A stretch of 30,357 bases of DNA from a virus. Of this stretch, positions 16,310 to 23,733 are shown in pieces; within the stretch, counting starts at the first letter, position 1, and each line of letters begins with the position of its first letter. Location: positions 1 through 30,357 of IMG/VR virus record IMGVR_UViG_3300001533_000214; one strand, 5' to 3'. Below the pieces are notes generated by a model. The model ran no database searches and was not told the origin of the DNA. It saw only the letters and a list, made by a program, of their open reading frames with translations. Made by a program: the position numbers and the translations under genes.

Positions 16310-18384
16310 TGGAAGAAATCAAAGCACCAAAAAAAGAAAGAAGGTTTTTAAAAGCCGTGGGCGAAGTAGCCTTAACATTATTTCGCGAGCTTCTTCTTGG
16401 AGTCGGGAAAAAGATCATTAACAAAGTAGGTAATAAACGACAAGGTCTTGTTATTGGCATTGTTGTTTTAGCATCATCTTTTGCTTGTGCCCAGTATCCA
16501 GCAACAGGCAATAAGCAAAGATTAGGTTTCCAGACTACGGGCGACGGGCTGGTTTATCGGGGTAGGGCATTGGACACAATGACTATTAAGTCAAGTGGTT
16601 TAAATAATGCTTATCACATATTCGATACTATTAACAATGTCTTATTTAGCTATATAAAGACTAAAGGAGGATGGAAATTTAATAATAGTGATACAGTAAT
16701 AGTAAATAATACGACTGATACAACCTCATTAAGTAGTCGTATAGATTTAAGATTACGATACGCAGACACATCTTACATGCTTACTAATTACTATCGTTCT
16801 GGCAAAGCATTGGGCACTCCGTTAAGTGGTGTTTTAACTAATACAACAGGACTTCCTTTATCAACAGGAGTTACAGGAATTTTACCTTTAATAAATGGCG
16901 GTACAGGGTCGAGTACGGCAAATGGAGCAAGAACAAATTTAGGCGGAACAAGTATTGGGCAATATTTATTCACGCTATCTAATTCAGCGACTAATAAATA
17001 TGTAAGATTTAATTCTGATAATACGGCAACTTTATTGACGAGTAGCGAAGTGCGTACAGATATTGGCGCAGGAACAGGAAATGGCACTGTTACAAGCGTA
17101 AGTCTATCTTTGCCAAATACAAATAGTATTTTTGCTTTAAGCGGCTCACCAATAACAACAAGCGGAACATTAGCTTTAACTTATTCGGGTACTGCATTAC
17201 CCATTTTAAACGGTGGTACAGGTGCTACATCTGCCTCGGCTGCAAGGTCTAATTTAGGCGCAACCGTGCGAGGCGCAAATACATTTTTATTAGCTGATTT
17301 AGGTGCTATATCTTTTTTACGTTACAATGCTGATAATACGGTGAGCCAAAGAGCAGCTGATGGAATGCGTACAGATTTGGGAGGTACAACTATTGGACAA
17401 TCAATGTTTATATTAACCAACCCTTCTGCCATCACATTCCCAAGATTTAACGCTAATAATACGGTAACTGCTTTAGATGCTGCAAGTTTTAGAACTGCCA
17501 TTGGTGCAGGAACGGGAAATGGAAACGGAACGGTAACAAGCGTTACAGGTTCTTTACCTATTTCATCAAGTGGAGGCATTACGCCAAATATAACCATTGC
17601 TAATGCTTCAACTACTGCATCTGGTGTAGTTACTACATCTACGCAAAGTATGGCAGGTAATAAAACGTTTACGGGCGATTTGACAACAAGTGGGGCTTTT
17701 AGTGCAACAGGATTTAGTACATTAATAGGAGGCGCAAGTATAACAAATTTAGCATCAACATCAAGTTTAACAAAAGTTGCTGGAATGAATAGTAGCAATG
17801 CTTTTGGTGAATTAACTTTAGCGGGTGGTTTATCAGTTGCAAGCGGTGTATTAAGCATTCAAGCCGCAACTGCTTCGCAAACAGGAACTGTAATATCTTT
17901 TGGCTCTCAAACATTTGGAGGCAATAAAACATTTAACGGAACAGTTACTTTGGCATCTGCAACTGGCATTGCCACAAGTGTTATTGGTAGAAGTAGCACA
18001 GGGCAGGTAGTAGATATTCCTTTAAGTGGGTTAACATTAAATAGCGGCACTTTAACGACAACGGCTAATAGCAATGTTAATATATACCTTGCTATTAACG
18101 GCCCTGGAATTACTTTATCTTCAAGTTTTGGTGTTTATTCACATTGGTATGTAAATATTAATCAAAATTCAACTGTTACTATTACTTTACCATCAGCAAG
18201 CGGAAATACTAACAAAACACTTGTAATAAAAAATTCTGGAACTGGCGCTGTTAATTCAAATACAACTAATGTAGAGCCATTAAATAGCACGACATTAGGT
18301 ACTGCTATTATGACGTCTGGAGGAGGTAAATATGCTACACTTGTAAGTAATGGGACTAATTGGATTAAAATGACTGGAAACTAA
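16309..18384 (+). CDS. Tail fibre protein with N-terminal membrane or signal segment
   Basis: The 691-residue product is a repeat-built fibre. From about residue 165 it has G-V-L-T-N-T-T-G-L-P-L and G-I-L-P-L-I-N-G-G-T-G, classic tail-fibre repeats. After these come at least three copies of a unit with R-T-N-L-G-G-T, F-x-L, then R-F-N-x-D-N-T (about 200-250, 307-350, 353-395). Later it has T-F-T-G-D-L-T-T-S-G and similar beta-helix-like units. The first 45 residues are basic and amphipathic and are followed by a hydrophobic run (about 45-60) ending A-C-A-Q-Y-P, which looks like a signal peptide with an A-x-A site. Such a segment is odd for a virion fibre. It may be a tip-docking element or a domain fusion. 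Confidence 0.8.
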   Translation: MEEIKAPKKERRFLKAVGEVALTLFRELLLGVGKKIINKVGNKRQGLVIGIVVLASSFACAQYPATGNKQRLGFQTTGDGLVYRGRALDTMTIKSSGLNNAYHIFDTINNVLFSYIKTKGGWKFNNSDTVIVNNTTDTTSLSSRIDLRLRYADTSYMLTNYYRSGKALGTPLSGVLTNTTGLPLSTGVTGILPLINGGTGSSTANGARTNLGGTSIGQYLFTLSNSATNKYVRFNSDNTATLLTSSEVRTDIGAGTGNGTVTSVSLSLPNTNSIFALSGSPITTSGTLALTYSGTALPILNGGTGATSASAARSNLGATVRGANTFLLADLGAISFLRYNADNTVSQRAADGMRTDLGGTTIGQSMFILTNPSAITFPRFNANNTVTALDAASFRTAIGAGTGNGNGTVTSVTGSLPISSSGGITPNITIANASTTASGVVTTSTQSMAGNKTFTGDLTTSGAFSATGFSTLIGGASITNLASTSSLTKVAGMNSSNAFGELTLAGGLSVASGVLSIQAATASQTGTVISFGSQTFGGNKTFNGTVTLASATGIATSVIGRSSTGQVVDIPLSGLTLNSGTLTTTANSNVNIYLAINGPGITLSSSFGVYSHWYVNINQNSTVTITLPSASGNTNKTLVIKNSGTGAVNSNTTNVEPLNSTTLGTAIMTSGGGKYATLVSNGTNWIKMTGN

Positions 18385-18389
18385 ATAAC

Positions 18390-18794
18390 ATGAAATCAAT
18401 AATCTACAACATTCTAAAACTCGGCTACGACGGCATCGCATATTCGATTTGTTGTGGAGTAATATTTTCGTTTTTTTTGCCCATCAAGCATTTCTTGATT
18501 TTTACAATCTTTGTAGTTTTTGCGGACACAGTGACGGGGATCATTGCTGCAAAGAAACGCGGGGAAAAGATAACAAGTAAAGGATTATATCGCACTTCTC
18601 AAAAGGTGGTTGTATATTTTTGTGGTATAATGATTTTTCACGGTGCAAGAATAACATTTGGATTACCTTCGCAAGTAGTTTATTCGGTTAGTTTCTTAAT
18701 AGCATTCACGGAACTATACAGTATCTCCGAAAACATTAAATCAATCACGGGCGTTAATTTAGCAACCACAATTCTTAGATTTTTCAGACGTTAA
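18390..18794 (+). CDS. Holin (phage holin family 4 / Cph1-like)
   Basis: Forms the inner-membrane lesions that release the amidase or collapse the membrane potential. The 134 residues have hydrophobic spans at about 13-45, 71-85 and 94-108. They also carry the family's A-D-T-V-T-G-I-I-A-A-K-K-R-G-E-K near residues 44-59 and E-L-Y-S-I-S-E-N-I near 109-117, both typical of Phage_holin_4_1 (PF05105). It starts six bases after the fibre gene and precedes the amidase in the lysis cassette. The C-terminus is basic (R-F-F-R-R), as usual. Confidence 0.85.
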   Translation: MKSIIYNILKLGYDGIAYSICCGVIFSFFLPIKHFLIFTIFVVFADTVTGIIAAKKRGEKITSKGLYRTSQKVVVYFCGIMIFHGARITFGLPSQVVYSVSFLIAFTELYSISENIKSITGVNLATTILRFFRR

Positions 18795-18806
18795 AAACAA
18801 ATAATC

Positions 18807-19100
18807 ATGCAGACTAATTTAAAAGAAGTTTTAAAATCAGCAGACACAATCAAGAGTCCCATAGGTGACATTGCTTGTTATTCAATGAACATAGCGGAAC
18901 TTGCGGGAGAGGTAAACGTTTTTATGGAGGGCAATAAAGTAAAGTTTACTTGGCGCGAATATGTCCAACTTGCTCAAATCATTTGGGATAAAATCAAGGA
19001 GACAAGCCGCGAATGTGCAGGCAAAGAGATAGAAGTAAAATTACCTCCAAAATTATCACTCATTGGGGCAGCTTTTGCACTCATCGGGTTTAAATTATAG
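18807..19100 (+). CDS. Hypothetical lysis-cassette protein
   Basis: I do not recognise this 97-residue protein. It is helical and charged, with W-R-E-Y-V-Q-L-A-Q-I-I-W-D-K-I near residues 49-63 and a short hydrophobic end L-S-L-I-G-A-A-F-A-L-I-G-F near 83-95, perhaps a membrane-associated tail. It lies between holin and amidase, so an accessory or holin-modulating role is possible; that is inference from position only. A gap of 74 bases with a hairpin separates it from the amidase. Confidence 0.6.
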   Translation: MQTNLKEVLKSADTIKSPIGDIACYSMNIAELAGEVNVFMEGNKVKFTWREYVQLAQIIWDKIKETSRECAGKEIEVKLPPKLSLIGAAFALIGFKL

Positions 19101-19131
19101 GCGCAGACGATTCGCTACCTTATGCGGCTTC

Positions 19132-19159
19132 AGGGAGGTATATTGATTTATGCCTCCCT
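19132..19159 (+). promoter_or_regulatory. Hairpin upstream of the amidase gene
   Basis: AGGGAGG at 19132-19138 pairs with CCTCCCT at 19153-19159 around a 14-base loop. It ends 15 bases before ATG 19175, as in the other late-gene hairpins, and only two T follow it. AGGAGG-like bases in the left arm are paired and too far upstream to be the ribosome site. Confidence 0.45.
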
Positions 19160-19174
19160 TTAAAATTGTAAATT

Positions 19175-19843
19175 ATGAATAAAAATGAATTTTGTATTTT
19201 TCTTGATGCAGGTCATGGAGGTATTAATCCTAAGGTAAAATTACCTAATGGTTATACTACCTACCCTGCTAAATGTGCACAACACAATAATGGCGCATTT
19301 CATTCTTATGGATGGTTTTTTGAAGGAGTGTTTAATCGGGCAGTTGTGCAATATATTGAACAATATTTGAATGATTGGGGCTTTGTAACAATGAAAGTTT
19401 ATGATGAAATATTAGACACATCACTAACCAAAAGAGTAAACAAGGCGAACTTTGCGGCTAAAAATTATAAAGCATCATTGTATTTAAGTATTCACGGAAA
19501 CGCAGCGGAAAACAAAAACGCTAAAGGGTTTGAAGTCTTTACTTCCCCAGGACAAACCAAATCTGATTTATATGCAGAATTTTTATTCAAGGAAGTAAAA
19601 TCAAAATTTCCAAATTGGATTTTTAGGGCTGATACAACCGATGGCGACCACGACAAAGAAGCTAGGTTTCATGTTTTAACCCAAACAGATATGCCTGCGG
19701 TTTTGTCTGAAAACGGTTTCTTCACGAATTATCATGATGCTAAATTAATGTTTGATACAGACTTTCAAAAAAATATAGCCTTGTGCCACGCTAGGGCCGT
19801 TGGTGATTATATAGAAAAAATAGGTTCACTAAATCCTAAATAA
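19175..19843 (+). CDS. N-acetylmuramoyl-L-alanine amidase (Amidase_3), endolysin
   Basis: Zinc enzyme that cuts the bond between MurNAc and the stem peptide. The 222 residues contain all expected ligands: His14 in D-A-G-H-G-G, a Glu in F-E-G-V-F-N near residue 50 and His in S-I-H-G-N-A near 109. The catalytic Glu is in V-L-S-E-N-G-F near 177. No signal peptide and no separate cell-wall-binding domain are visible, so it should need the holin to reach the wall. It is the last plus-strand gene, and a minus-strand terminator follows its stop. Confidence 0.93.
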   Translation: MNKNEFCIFLDAGHGGINPKVKLPNGYTTYPAKCAQHNNGAFHSYGWFFEGVFNRAVVQYIEQYLNDWGFVTMKVYDEILDTSLTKRVNKANFAAKNYKASLYLSIHGNAAENKNAKGFEVFTSPGQTKSDLYAEFLFKEVKSKFPNWIFRADTTDGDHDKEARFHVLTQTDMPAVLSENGFFTNYHDAKLMFDTDFQKNIALCHARAVGDYIEKIGSLNPK

Positions 19844-19869
19844 AAAGGGGATAGCGCAAATGCTACCCC
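19844..19869 (-). terminator. Intrinsic terminator for the minus-strand operon
   Basis: GGGG at 19847-19850 and TAGC at 19852-19855 pair with GCTACCCC at 19862-19869, with one bulged base and a 6-base loop. On the minus strand the stem is followed by five T, so it ends the leftward operon 34 bases past the last minus gene. On the plus strand no T-run follows, but the stem may also slow late transcripts. Confidence 0.7.
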
Positions 19870-19902
19870 GATATTACCACTAATTAACAAAATGTAATCA
19901 AC

Positions 19903-20190
19903 CTAATTTATAAATTTATTAATTAAAGTTAACGCTAAATTTTTAATATTTTCGCCTTCCGACTCTTTATAAAATCTGTAGGCTATTGTTATCATCCTTC
20001 CAGGTTCCATCATATCCATGGGTGCGCGTTCATCTTTCATTAAAGGCTCAAGATAAAATTTAAGAATAAATAATTTTGCTTGCGTTCCTTCGGCAAATCT
20101 AATAGGTTTTGGATATTGCTTAGAAATTTTTTCAATTTCTTTCCATGTAGAAACACTAATGCCATCAATCATTTCACTATTTTTTTTCAT
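19903..20190 (-). CDS. Hypothetical protein, last gene of the minus operon
   Basis: Unknown function. From the ATG at 20190 it has 95 residues; a longer frame to 20220 adds ten residues that read as a run-on from the resolvase gene. The product is mixed in charge, with P-K-P-I-R-F-A-E-G-T-Q-A-K-L near residues 27-40 and a helical end. Its start overlaps the end of the resolvase gene by 14 bases, so it is probably co-translated with it and may share its process, DNA recombination or processing. No known domain is seen. Confidence 0.6.
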   Translation of the reverse strand: MKKNSEMIDGISVSTWKEIEKISKQYPKPIRFAEGTQAKLFILKFYLEPLMKDERAPMDMMEPGRMITIAYRFYKESEGENIKNLALTLINKFIN

Positions 20191-20674
20191 GTTTTTGGTA
20201 ATTTTTAGCCTGTAAAGCAAGAGAAAAACAATCGATTTCGTCTTGACTTATTTTGGCGGTTTTAAAATTTGGTTCAAATTTGTAGCCTTCGTTATGAAAT
20301 ACTTTCATAAATATTTCTTTACCCCATTTTTTACCCTTTTGTTCTGGGCTAATATTGTAAGCTTCACATCCATTTTCTTTAATCCATTCATAGGCTATTC
20401 GCGAAGCTGCTTGGTTCATGCCTACATTTCGAGACATACGGGAAAGGATCGCGCGGTTAATAGAAGAATTAAAGGTTACATTTTGAAGGCTGGAATCTTC
20501 CACCAGAACGACAGGGTTTTCGTATTGTTTCCAGTTTGTAACATCGAGGATAAAATCCACGAACCTTTTATACTTCTTGAATCTTACCTCTTTGTTTGGA
20601 TGGATAAAACAAGCAGCCATTCCGTTTAATCTGATTGCTGGGTCAACTCCTATGTATGTTCTCATTCTTTTCAA
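20177..20674 (-). CDS. RuvC-like Holliday junction resolvase
   Basis: RNase H-fold nuclease expected to cut branched DNA before packaging. The 165 residues show I-G-V-D-P-A-I-R-L-N-G near residues 8-18 (first catalytic Asp), V-V-L-V-E-D-S-S near 54-61 (Glu) and S-Q-D-E-I-D-C-F-S-L-A near 147-157 (final acidic pair). The family helix G-M-N-Q-A-A-S-R-I-A-Y-E lies near 84-95. A start at 20665 (fourth residue) is equally likely. It overlaps both neighbours. In phages such genes resolve replicated or recombined DNA; the RecT/exonuclease pair upstream in the same operon fits. Confidence 0.85.
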   Translation of the reverse strand: MKRMRTYIGVDPAIRLNGMAACFIHPNKEVRFKKYKRFVDFILDVTNWKQYENPVVLVEDSSLQNVTFNSSINRAILSRMSRNVGMNQAASRIAYEWIKENGCEAYNISPEQKGKKWGKEIFMKVFHNEGYKFEPNFKTAKISQDEIDCFSLALQAKNYQKHEKK

Positions 20675-21056
20675 TTATTTTAATCATTTTTTGCAAACCT
20701 GCAAGTTCAGCTTCTTCGTAAGTTTCGTAAAAACCGACATTGATAAATACAGTTTTATTATTAATAACTCCACTATATTTTTTACTTGCATTCTCATTAT
20801 ACCTAGAATAAGTCGTAAGGACACTAAAATCTATATCATACTTATTTCTAAGCCATTTAAAAACTTGCTGGTATAATGGTGCTAAAGTAGTTTCTAATTT
20901 TTTAGTTCCTGCGTATGTCCAAGCATTATATATACTAACTACTATACATGTTCTTATATTACCATTAATATTGCAATAATATGTAAAACAAGGCTCATTA
21001 AATCCAAGTTCTTTAAGTTTTAAAGCAATTTCATAGCTTACAAATTCTTTTTCCAT
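20643..21056 (-). CDS. Hypothetical protein, paralogue of the gene at 25033-25461
   Basis: The 137-residue product starts with E-F-V-S-Y-E-I-A-L-K-L-K-E-L-G-F-N-E-P and shares with the 25033-25461 product this whole N-terminus. They also share A-P-L-Y-Q-Q-V-F-K/R-W near residues 60-69 and a C-terminal Y-E-T-Y-E-E-A element, while the middle has diverged. Proteins of this type are widespread in phages and prophages of Bacteroidota, with no known function that I can state. The shared 60-base DNA block (20988-21047 and 25393-25452) is identical, which points to recent duplication or gene conversion. Confidence 0.8.
   Translation of the reverse strand: MEKEFVSYEIALKLKELGFNEPCFTYYCNINGNIRTCIVVSIYNAWTYAGTKKLETTLAPLYQQVFKWLRNKYDIDFSVLTTYSRYNENASKKYSGVINNKTVFINVGFYETYEEAELAGLQKMIKIIEKNENIHRS
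20988..21047 (-). repeat. 60-bp direct repeat, copy 1 (copy 2 at 25393-25452)
   Basis: The two blocks are identical over 60 bases and encode the N-terminal region of the two paralogous proteins. Flanking bases match only in part. The copies are in the same orientation and about 4.4 kb apart, so recombination between them would delete eleven or more genes. Confidence 0.85.
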
Positions 21057-21058
21057 AA

Positions 21059-21595
21059 TTAAAACATTGACATTTGTATTCCAGTAATATTCCTTCTAAA
21101 TGCTTTAGGTACTTCTTCATTGGCATTTTTAACAATGATTTTACGCCTTCTACGCTTTATAATTTTTGGCTCATTAATTCCGTAGGCTTCAACCCCTTTA
21201 TCAACAAAATTAATTTCTAAAAGATACCCAAAAACAATAATAGTTCCAACAAATAAAAACATAGTGATATACTCACCTCCTTCGTAATGTTCCTGTAATC
21301 CAAAGAATATTTCTATTAAAGCCACAATAGTCGCGCCTAATGCTATTTTAGGTGGGTAAGTACTTCTACCTTTAGTGGGATTAAGAAAGTCCATGAAAAC
21401 GACGGCAAAACGCCCTAATTGTAAAATTGAGGCTGCAATAATAGCCAACCAAAAATCTAAAGGTAAAAATATCGCAGTCAGGTACGCATTTATGCCATAC
21501 GTCAAAAGGATAGTTATCAGCATGATAGTAGGAATGTTATCCGATATGCTTTCAAACGTCCATTTGAATTGGGTGTTAGTAAAGTTTTTTTCCAT
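21059..21595 (-). CDS. Integral membrane protein, four predicted spans
   Basis: I do not recognise this 178-residue protein. It has hydrophobic segments at about residues 23-45, 47-68, 85-100 and 109-126. A Lys/Arg-rich stretch (K-R-R-R-R-K near 146-151) follows, consistent with a cytoplasmic C-terminal tail by the positive-inside rule. The first span begins after an amphipathic lead. A phage membrane protein in an early-type operon may serve exclusion, membrane remodelling or holin-like functions, but nothing in the sequence decides this. The next gene's start lies two bases past its stop. Confidence 0.7.
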   Translation of the reverse strand: MEKNFTNTQFKWTFESISDNIPTIMLITILLTYGINAYLTAIFLPLDFWLAIIAASILQLGRFAVVFMDFLNPTKGRSTYPPKIALGATIVALIEIFFGLQEHYEGGEYITMFLFVGTIIVFGYLLEINFVDKGVEAYGINEPKIIKRRRRKIIVKNANEEVPKAFRRNITGIQMSMF

Positions 21596-21599
21596 TGGT

Positions 21600-21836
21600 T
21601 TATAAGTTTTCGAGTTCTTTAGTTAATATTAGTATTCTTTCTTTAAGAATATAAATAGAATTATTTACTATTTCATCTACAATTTCTTTATCAAGAAGAA
21701 TAAAATTATTTATATTATGTAGCTTACCAAATTTGATATTATGAGTTTCGCTAAATGTTAAATAATGAATTGATTCTTTATATTCATTAATTTTTTGCAA
21801 AATATCAGATGCTTTTTTTGCTTGGCTTTCAGTCAT
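21600..21836 (-). CDS. Small helical protein, paralogue of the gene just upstream
   Basis: From the ATG at 21836 the protein has 78 residues; the longer frame to 21860 overlaps the neighbour and its extra eight residues are not shared. It begins M-T-E-S-Q-A and ends L-T-K-E-L-E-N-L, and the upstream product begins M-T-E-N-Q-A and ends L-K-A-Q-L-E-N-L. The length is about equal and the middle is Ile/Lys/Asn-rich, with a likely coiled-coil end. I infer a tandem duplication. Function unknown. Confidence 0.6.
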   Translation of the reverse strand: MTESQAKKASDILQKINEYKESIHYLTFSETHNIKFGKLHNINNFILLDKEIVDEIVNNSIYILKERILILTKELENL

Positions 21837-21846
21837 GATTATTGGT

Positions 21847-22080
21847 TTATAAGTTTTCAAGTTGTGCTTTTAAATAAGCTAATTGTTCTGTGTAATGGTT
21901 AATTGTAATTTCTTTTAGTTTCCTTATAAAATTAATATCATCTATCATTACTTTATTTCCTGAGTATGGAGAAAAGACAACAACATCCCCATCTATTTGT
22001 GTTAAAGATTTAATAATAAATTCTTTCTCTTTAATATTTCTAGAAATTGAACCAATAAATTCTGCTTGATTTTCTGTCAT
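21847..22080 (-). CDS. Small helical protein, first of a tandem pair
   Basis: A 77-residue product with a charged N-terminal helix, a short strand-like centre (D-G-D-V-V-V-F-S-P-Y near residues 29-38) and a C-terminal helix ending in L-E-N-L. It shares the ends with the gene that follows it. The stop lies ten bases before that gene's start. Function unknown; the pair may form a homo- or heterodimer, which is inference. Confidence 0.6.
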   Translation of the reverse strand: MTENQAEFIGSISRNIKEKEFIIKSLTQIDGDVVVFSPYSGNKVMIDDINFIRKLKEITINHYTEQLAYLKAQLENL

Positions 22081-22099
22081 TTTAGTTTGTTTTTTAAGT

Positions 22100-22945
22100 T
22101 TAAAATTGATTGTAATCTTTCTTTAAAGGGAAGTTATCCCTTTTGATTTGCCAGTACTCCGCCATTAACGAGGCTCTAAATTTGTAATCTGTGTCTGTGT
22201 GGTATCCGCTTTTATACACACATTTACAAATAGATTCGTAAAGTTTAATCCCTTTCAACTTGTAATTTGCCTTCTTGCAGGCAGCATACCTTCCAGAGTT
22301 CAAAACGCCAGCCCATAACTCCATACCTTGTTCCGTTGATTCTGCACTCATAAATTTAGCCCTTATATACTTGTTTTTGCCTCTAATTACTTCCCTTGTT
22401 TTATACGTCACAGTACCATGACCCTTAAGAGCTTTAACTCCTCCAGCGTTGGCGTGCTTTCGCCAAAGTTCTGTTTCAACCCCTTGTGAGGTTGCCTCAA
22501 TGATGAAGAAAGAATAAATCATTGATACAGGGAAGTCAGTTAAAAAGTGTACGTTCATCAACATACTTTCATAGCAGTAAGCAAGGTATATACGACGAAG
22601 CTTCGCGCGGTCAACTTTTGCAAGGTTACGAAATCCTCTACCTTCCAATGTTTGCCTTAACTGTTCACCTGATAACTTGCGCACTTCCCAGCCGTATGAA
22701 CGAGATCCGTAGGCGCTTTCATCAACTTCCTTTTTTTCCTCTTTGCCCTGGATGGTAAGTGACGTAATTTTGTGAACGTAAACCGTATCGCGCTGAATGA
22801 TGGGCACAAATGAAGTATAATTATAACTTGTATTTATTGGTGAATAAATCAAACCAACAATAAACGCAACACCAATGCCAGTGGCTACTTGATAAGGAAG
22901 GCGCTTGTTCTGTGGGACGTATGTTTCGATTATTGGCTCTTTCAT
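22100..22945 (-). CDS. Membrane-anchored glucosaminidase-like protein (GH73-like)
   Basis: The 281-residue product has a single hydrophobic segment at about residues 18-35 near the N-terminus, a variable linker, and a domain from about 105 that resembles the GH73/lysozyme-like glucosaminidase fold. The key region reads F-P-V-S-M-I-Y-S-F-F-I-I-E-A-T-S near 138-153, with Glu150 in the place of the catalytic acid, then N-A-G-G-V-K near 166-171 in the place of the family's N-x-F-G-I-K. A closing Y-R-like helix follows. It would cut the glycan backbone of peptidoglycan from the periplasmic side. Its place in the minus operon, far from holin and amidase, is unusual for a lysis gene. It overlaps the upstream gene as TAATG. 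The match is by motif and is not close. Confidence 0.6.
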   Translation of the reverse strand: MKEPIIETYVPQNKRLPYQVATGIGVAFIVGLIYSPINTSYNYTSFVPIIQRDTVYVHKITSLTIQGKEEKKEVDESAYGSRSYGWEVRKLSGEQLRQTLEGRGFRNLAKVDRAKLRRIYLAYCYESMLMNVHFLTDFPVSMIYSFFIIEATSQGVETELWRKHANAGGVKALKGHGTVTYKTREVIRGKNKYIRAKFMSAESTEQGMELWAGVLNSGRYAACKKANYKLKGIKLYESICKCVYKSGYHTDTDYKFRASLMAEYWQIKRDNFPLKKDYNQF

Positions 22946-23211
22946 TATACTGTTGTTAATTGTTCAGCATAAAAATAGCCTCCATCGTACTCGATGCTTT
23001 CGCTTCCTACTTCTGCAATAACATTTCCATCACAATCATTAACAAGTCCTCCCCACGAAAACATATCTTCAGGAAAGTAATCTTCATTTCTTAATTTAGA
23101 ATAAACCTGTTCAACAGCGTGTCTCTTAGAATAGGCAGCCACTTCCTCGCATAAATCTTGGTAGATTTTAGCGTTACCGAAGTACATTACTGTAAAAATT
23201 TGCTTTTCCAT
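22945..23211 (-). CDS. Hypothetical protein, 88 residues
   Basis: Unknown function. The N-terminus reads like a small cytosolic fold (M-Y-F-G-N-A-K-I-Y) followed by a helix (A-V-E-Q-V-Y-S-K-L near residues 32-40). The C-terminal part is acidic and aromatic, with a D-C-D-G-N-V-I-A-E-V near 59-68 that resembles a strand-turn. No cysteine pair or metal site is clear. It is coupled to the glucosaminidase-like gene by a TAATG overlap and follows the next upstream gene by four bases. Confidence 0.6.
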   Translation of the reverse strand: MEKQIFTVMYFGNAKIYQDLCEEVAAYSKRHAVEQVYSKLRNEDYFPEDMFSWGGLVNDCDGNVIAEVGSESIEYDGGYFYAEQLTTV

Positions 23212-23215
23212 TTTG

Positions 23216-23443
23216 TTATTTTTTATTTGTTTTACATAATCTTACAATTAAATCAAACCAAGAATCTTTTGATGTTCTGCCATTTCTGCGTTTGTCGTTC
23301 CCAAATGTTTCTAATTTCTGTTGCAAAACGTGTAATTTAGTAAACACACCTAAATCTTTTAATGTAATATTACTAGCTACTTGGTACTTATACTCCTCCA
23401 TAGCTTCGCTTAATATTCGAGCTTCATCTTTTGTTAGTTTCAT
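23216..23443 (-). CDS. Small conserved-type helical protein
   Basis: A 75-residue product starting M-K-L-T-K-D-E-A-R-I-L-S-E-A-M-E-E-Y-K-Y, followed by a second helix with L-H-V-L-Q-Q-K-L-E near residues 37-45. Short proteins with this opening (charged helix, I-L, then Y-K-Y) and a trailing L-Q-x-K-L are common in phages of Bacteroidota, and their role is unknown to me. It is preceded by about 100 bases without a gene and by a terminator, so it is likely the start of a new transcription unit; no clear TAnnTTTG box is present. Confidence 0.6.
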   Translation of the reverse strand: MKLTKDEARILSEAMEEYKYQVASNITLKDLGVFTKLHVLQQKLETFGNDKRRNGRTSKDSWFDLIVRLCKTNKK

Positions 23444-23539
23444 TTTGTTAAAATTTAGTGGTGATAAAAATGTTTTTTTGTTTCTTTTGTAAAAATATGT
23501 ATAAATAATTATATAAAAAAATATTTGTGTGTTTATTTA

Positions 23540-23570
23540 AAAAAAAATCCCATACCGAAAGATATGGGAT
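23540..23570 (-). terminator. Intrinsic terminator on the minus strand
   Basis: ATCCCATA at 23547-23554 and TATGGGAT at 23563-23570 form an 8-bp stem with an 8-base loop. On the minus strand it is followed by a long T-run (complement of the A-run from 23539). It lies about 25 bases after the stop of the 45-residue gene and splits the minus block into two transcription units. Confidence 0.78.
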
Positions 23571-23595
23571 CAAAAACAACACTTTTAACAACTAA

Positions 23596-23733
23596 TTACT
23601 TACCAAACTTACTTATCGTAATTTCTTTATCTGGAACCTCGATTCTCATTTCTTTGAATTTCTTAATGGCTTCCTCAACCGTTGGTGCTTCGGTAATTAC
23701 TTTACCTAACTTCCATTTTATTTCATATTTCAT
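23596..23733 (-). CDS. Small 45-residue protein
   Basis: This frame from ATG 23733 to the stop at 23596-23598 encodes M-K-Y-E-I-K-W-K-L-G-K-V, then a helix with V-E-E-A-I-K-K-F-K-E and a closing strand E-I-T-I-S-K. The start overlaps the stop of the upstream gene by one base (TGATG), and a terminator follows. The alternating strand-helix-strand pattern is consistent with a small folded protein. Function unknown. Confidence 0.6.
   Translation of the reverse strand: MKYEIKWKLGKVITEAPTVEEAIKKFKEMRIEVPDKEITISKFGK

Noticed and set aside
17322-17858. Long minus-strand open frame of 178 codons opposite the tail fibre
   Set aside because: It is a shadow of the repeat-rich fibre gene. The translation is low-complexity Val/Pro/Leu, and it lies wholly inside a well-supported gene.
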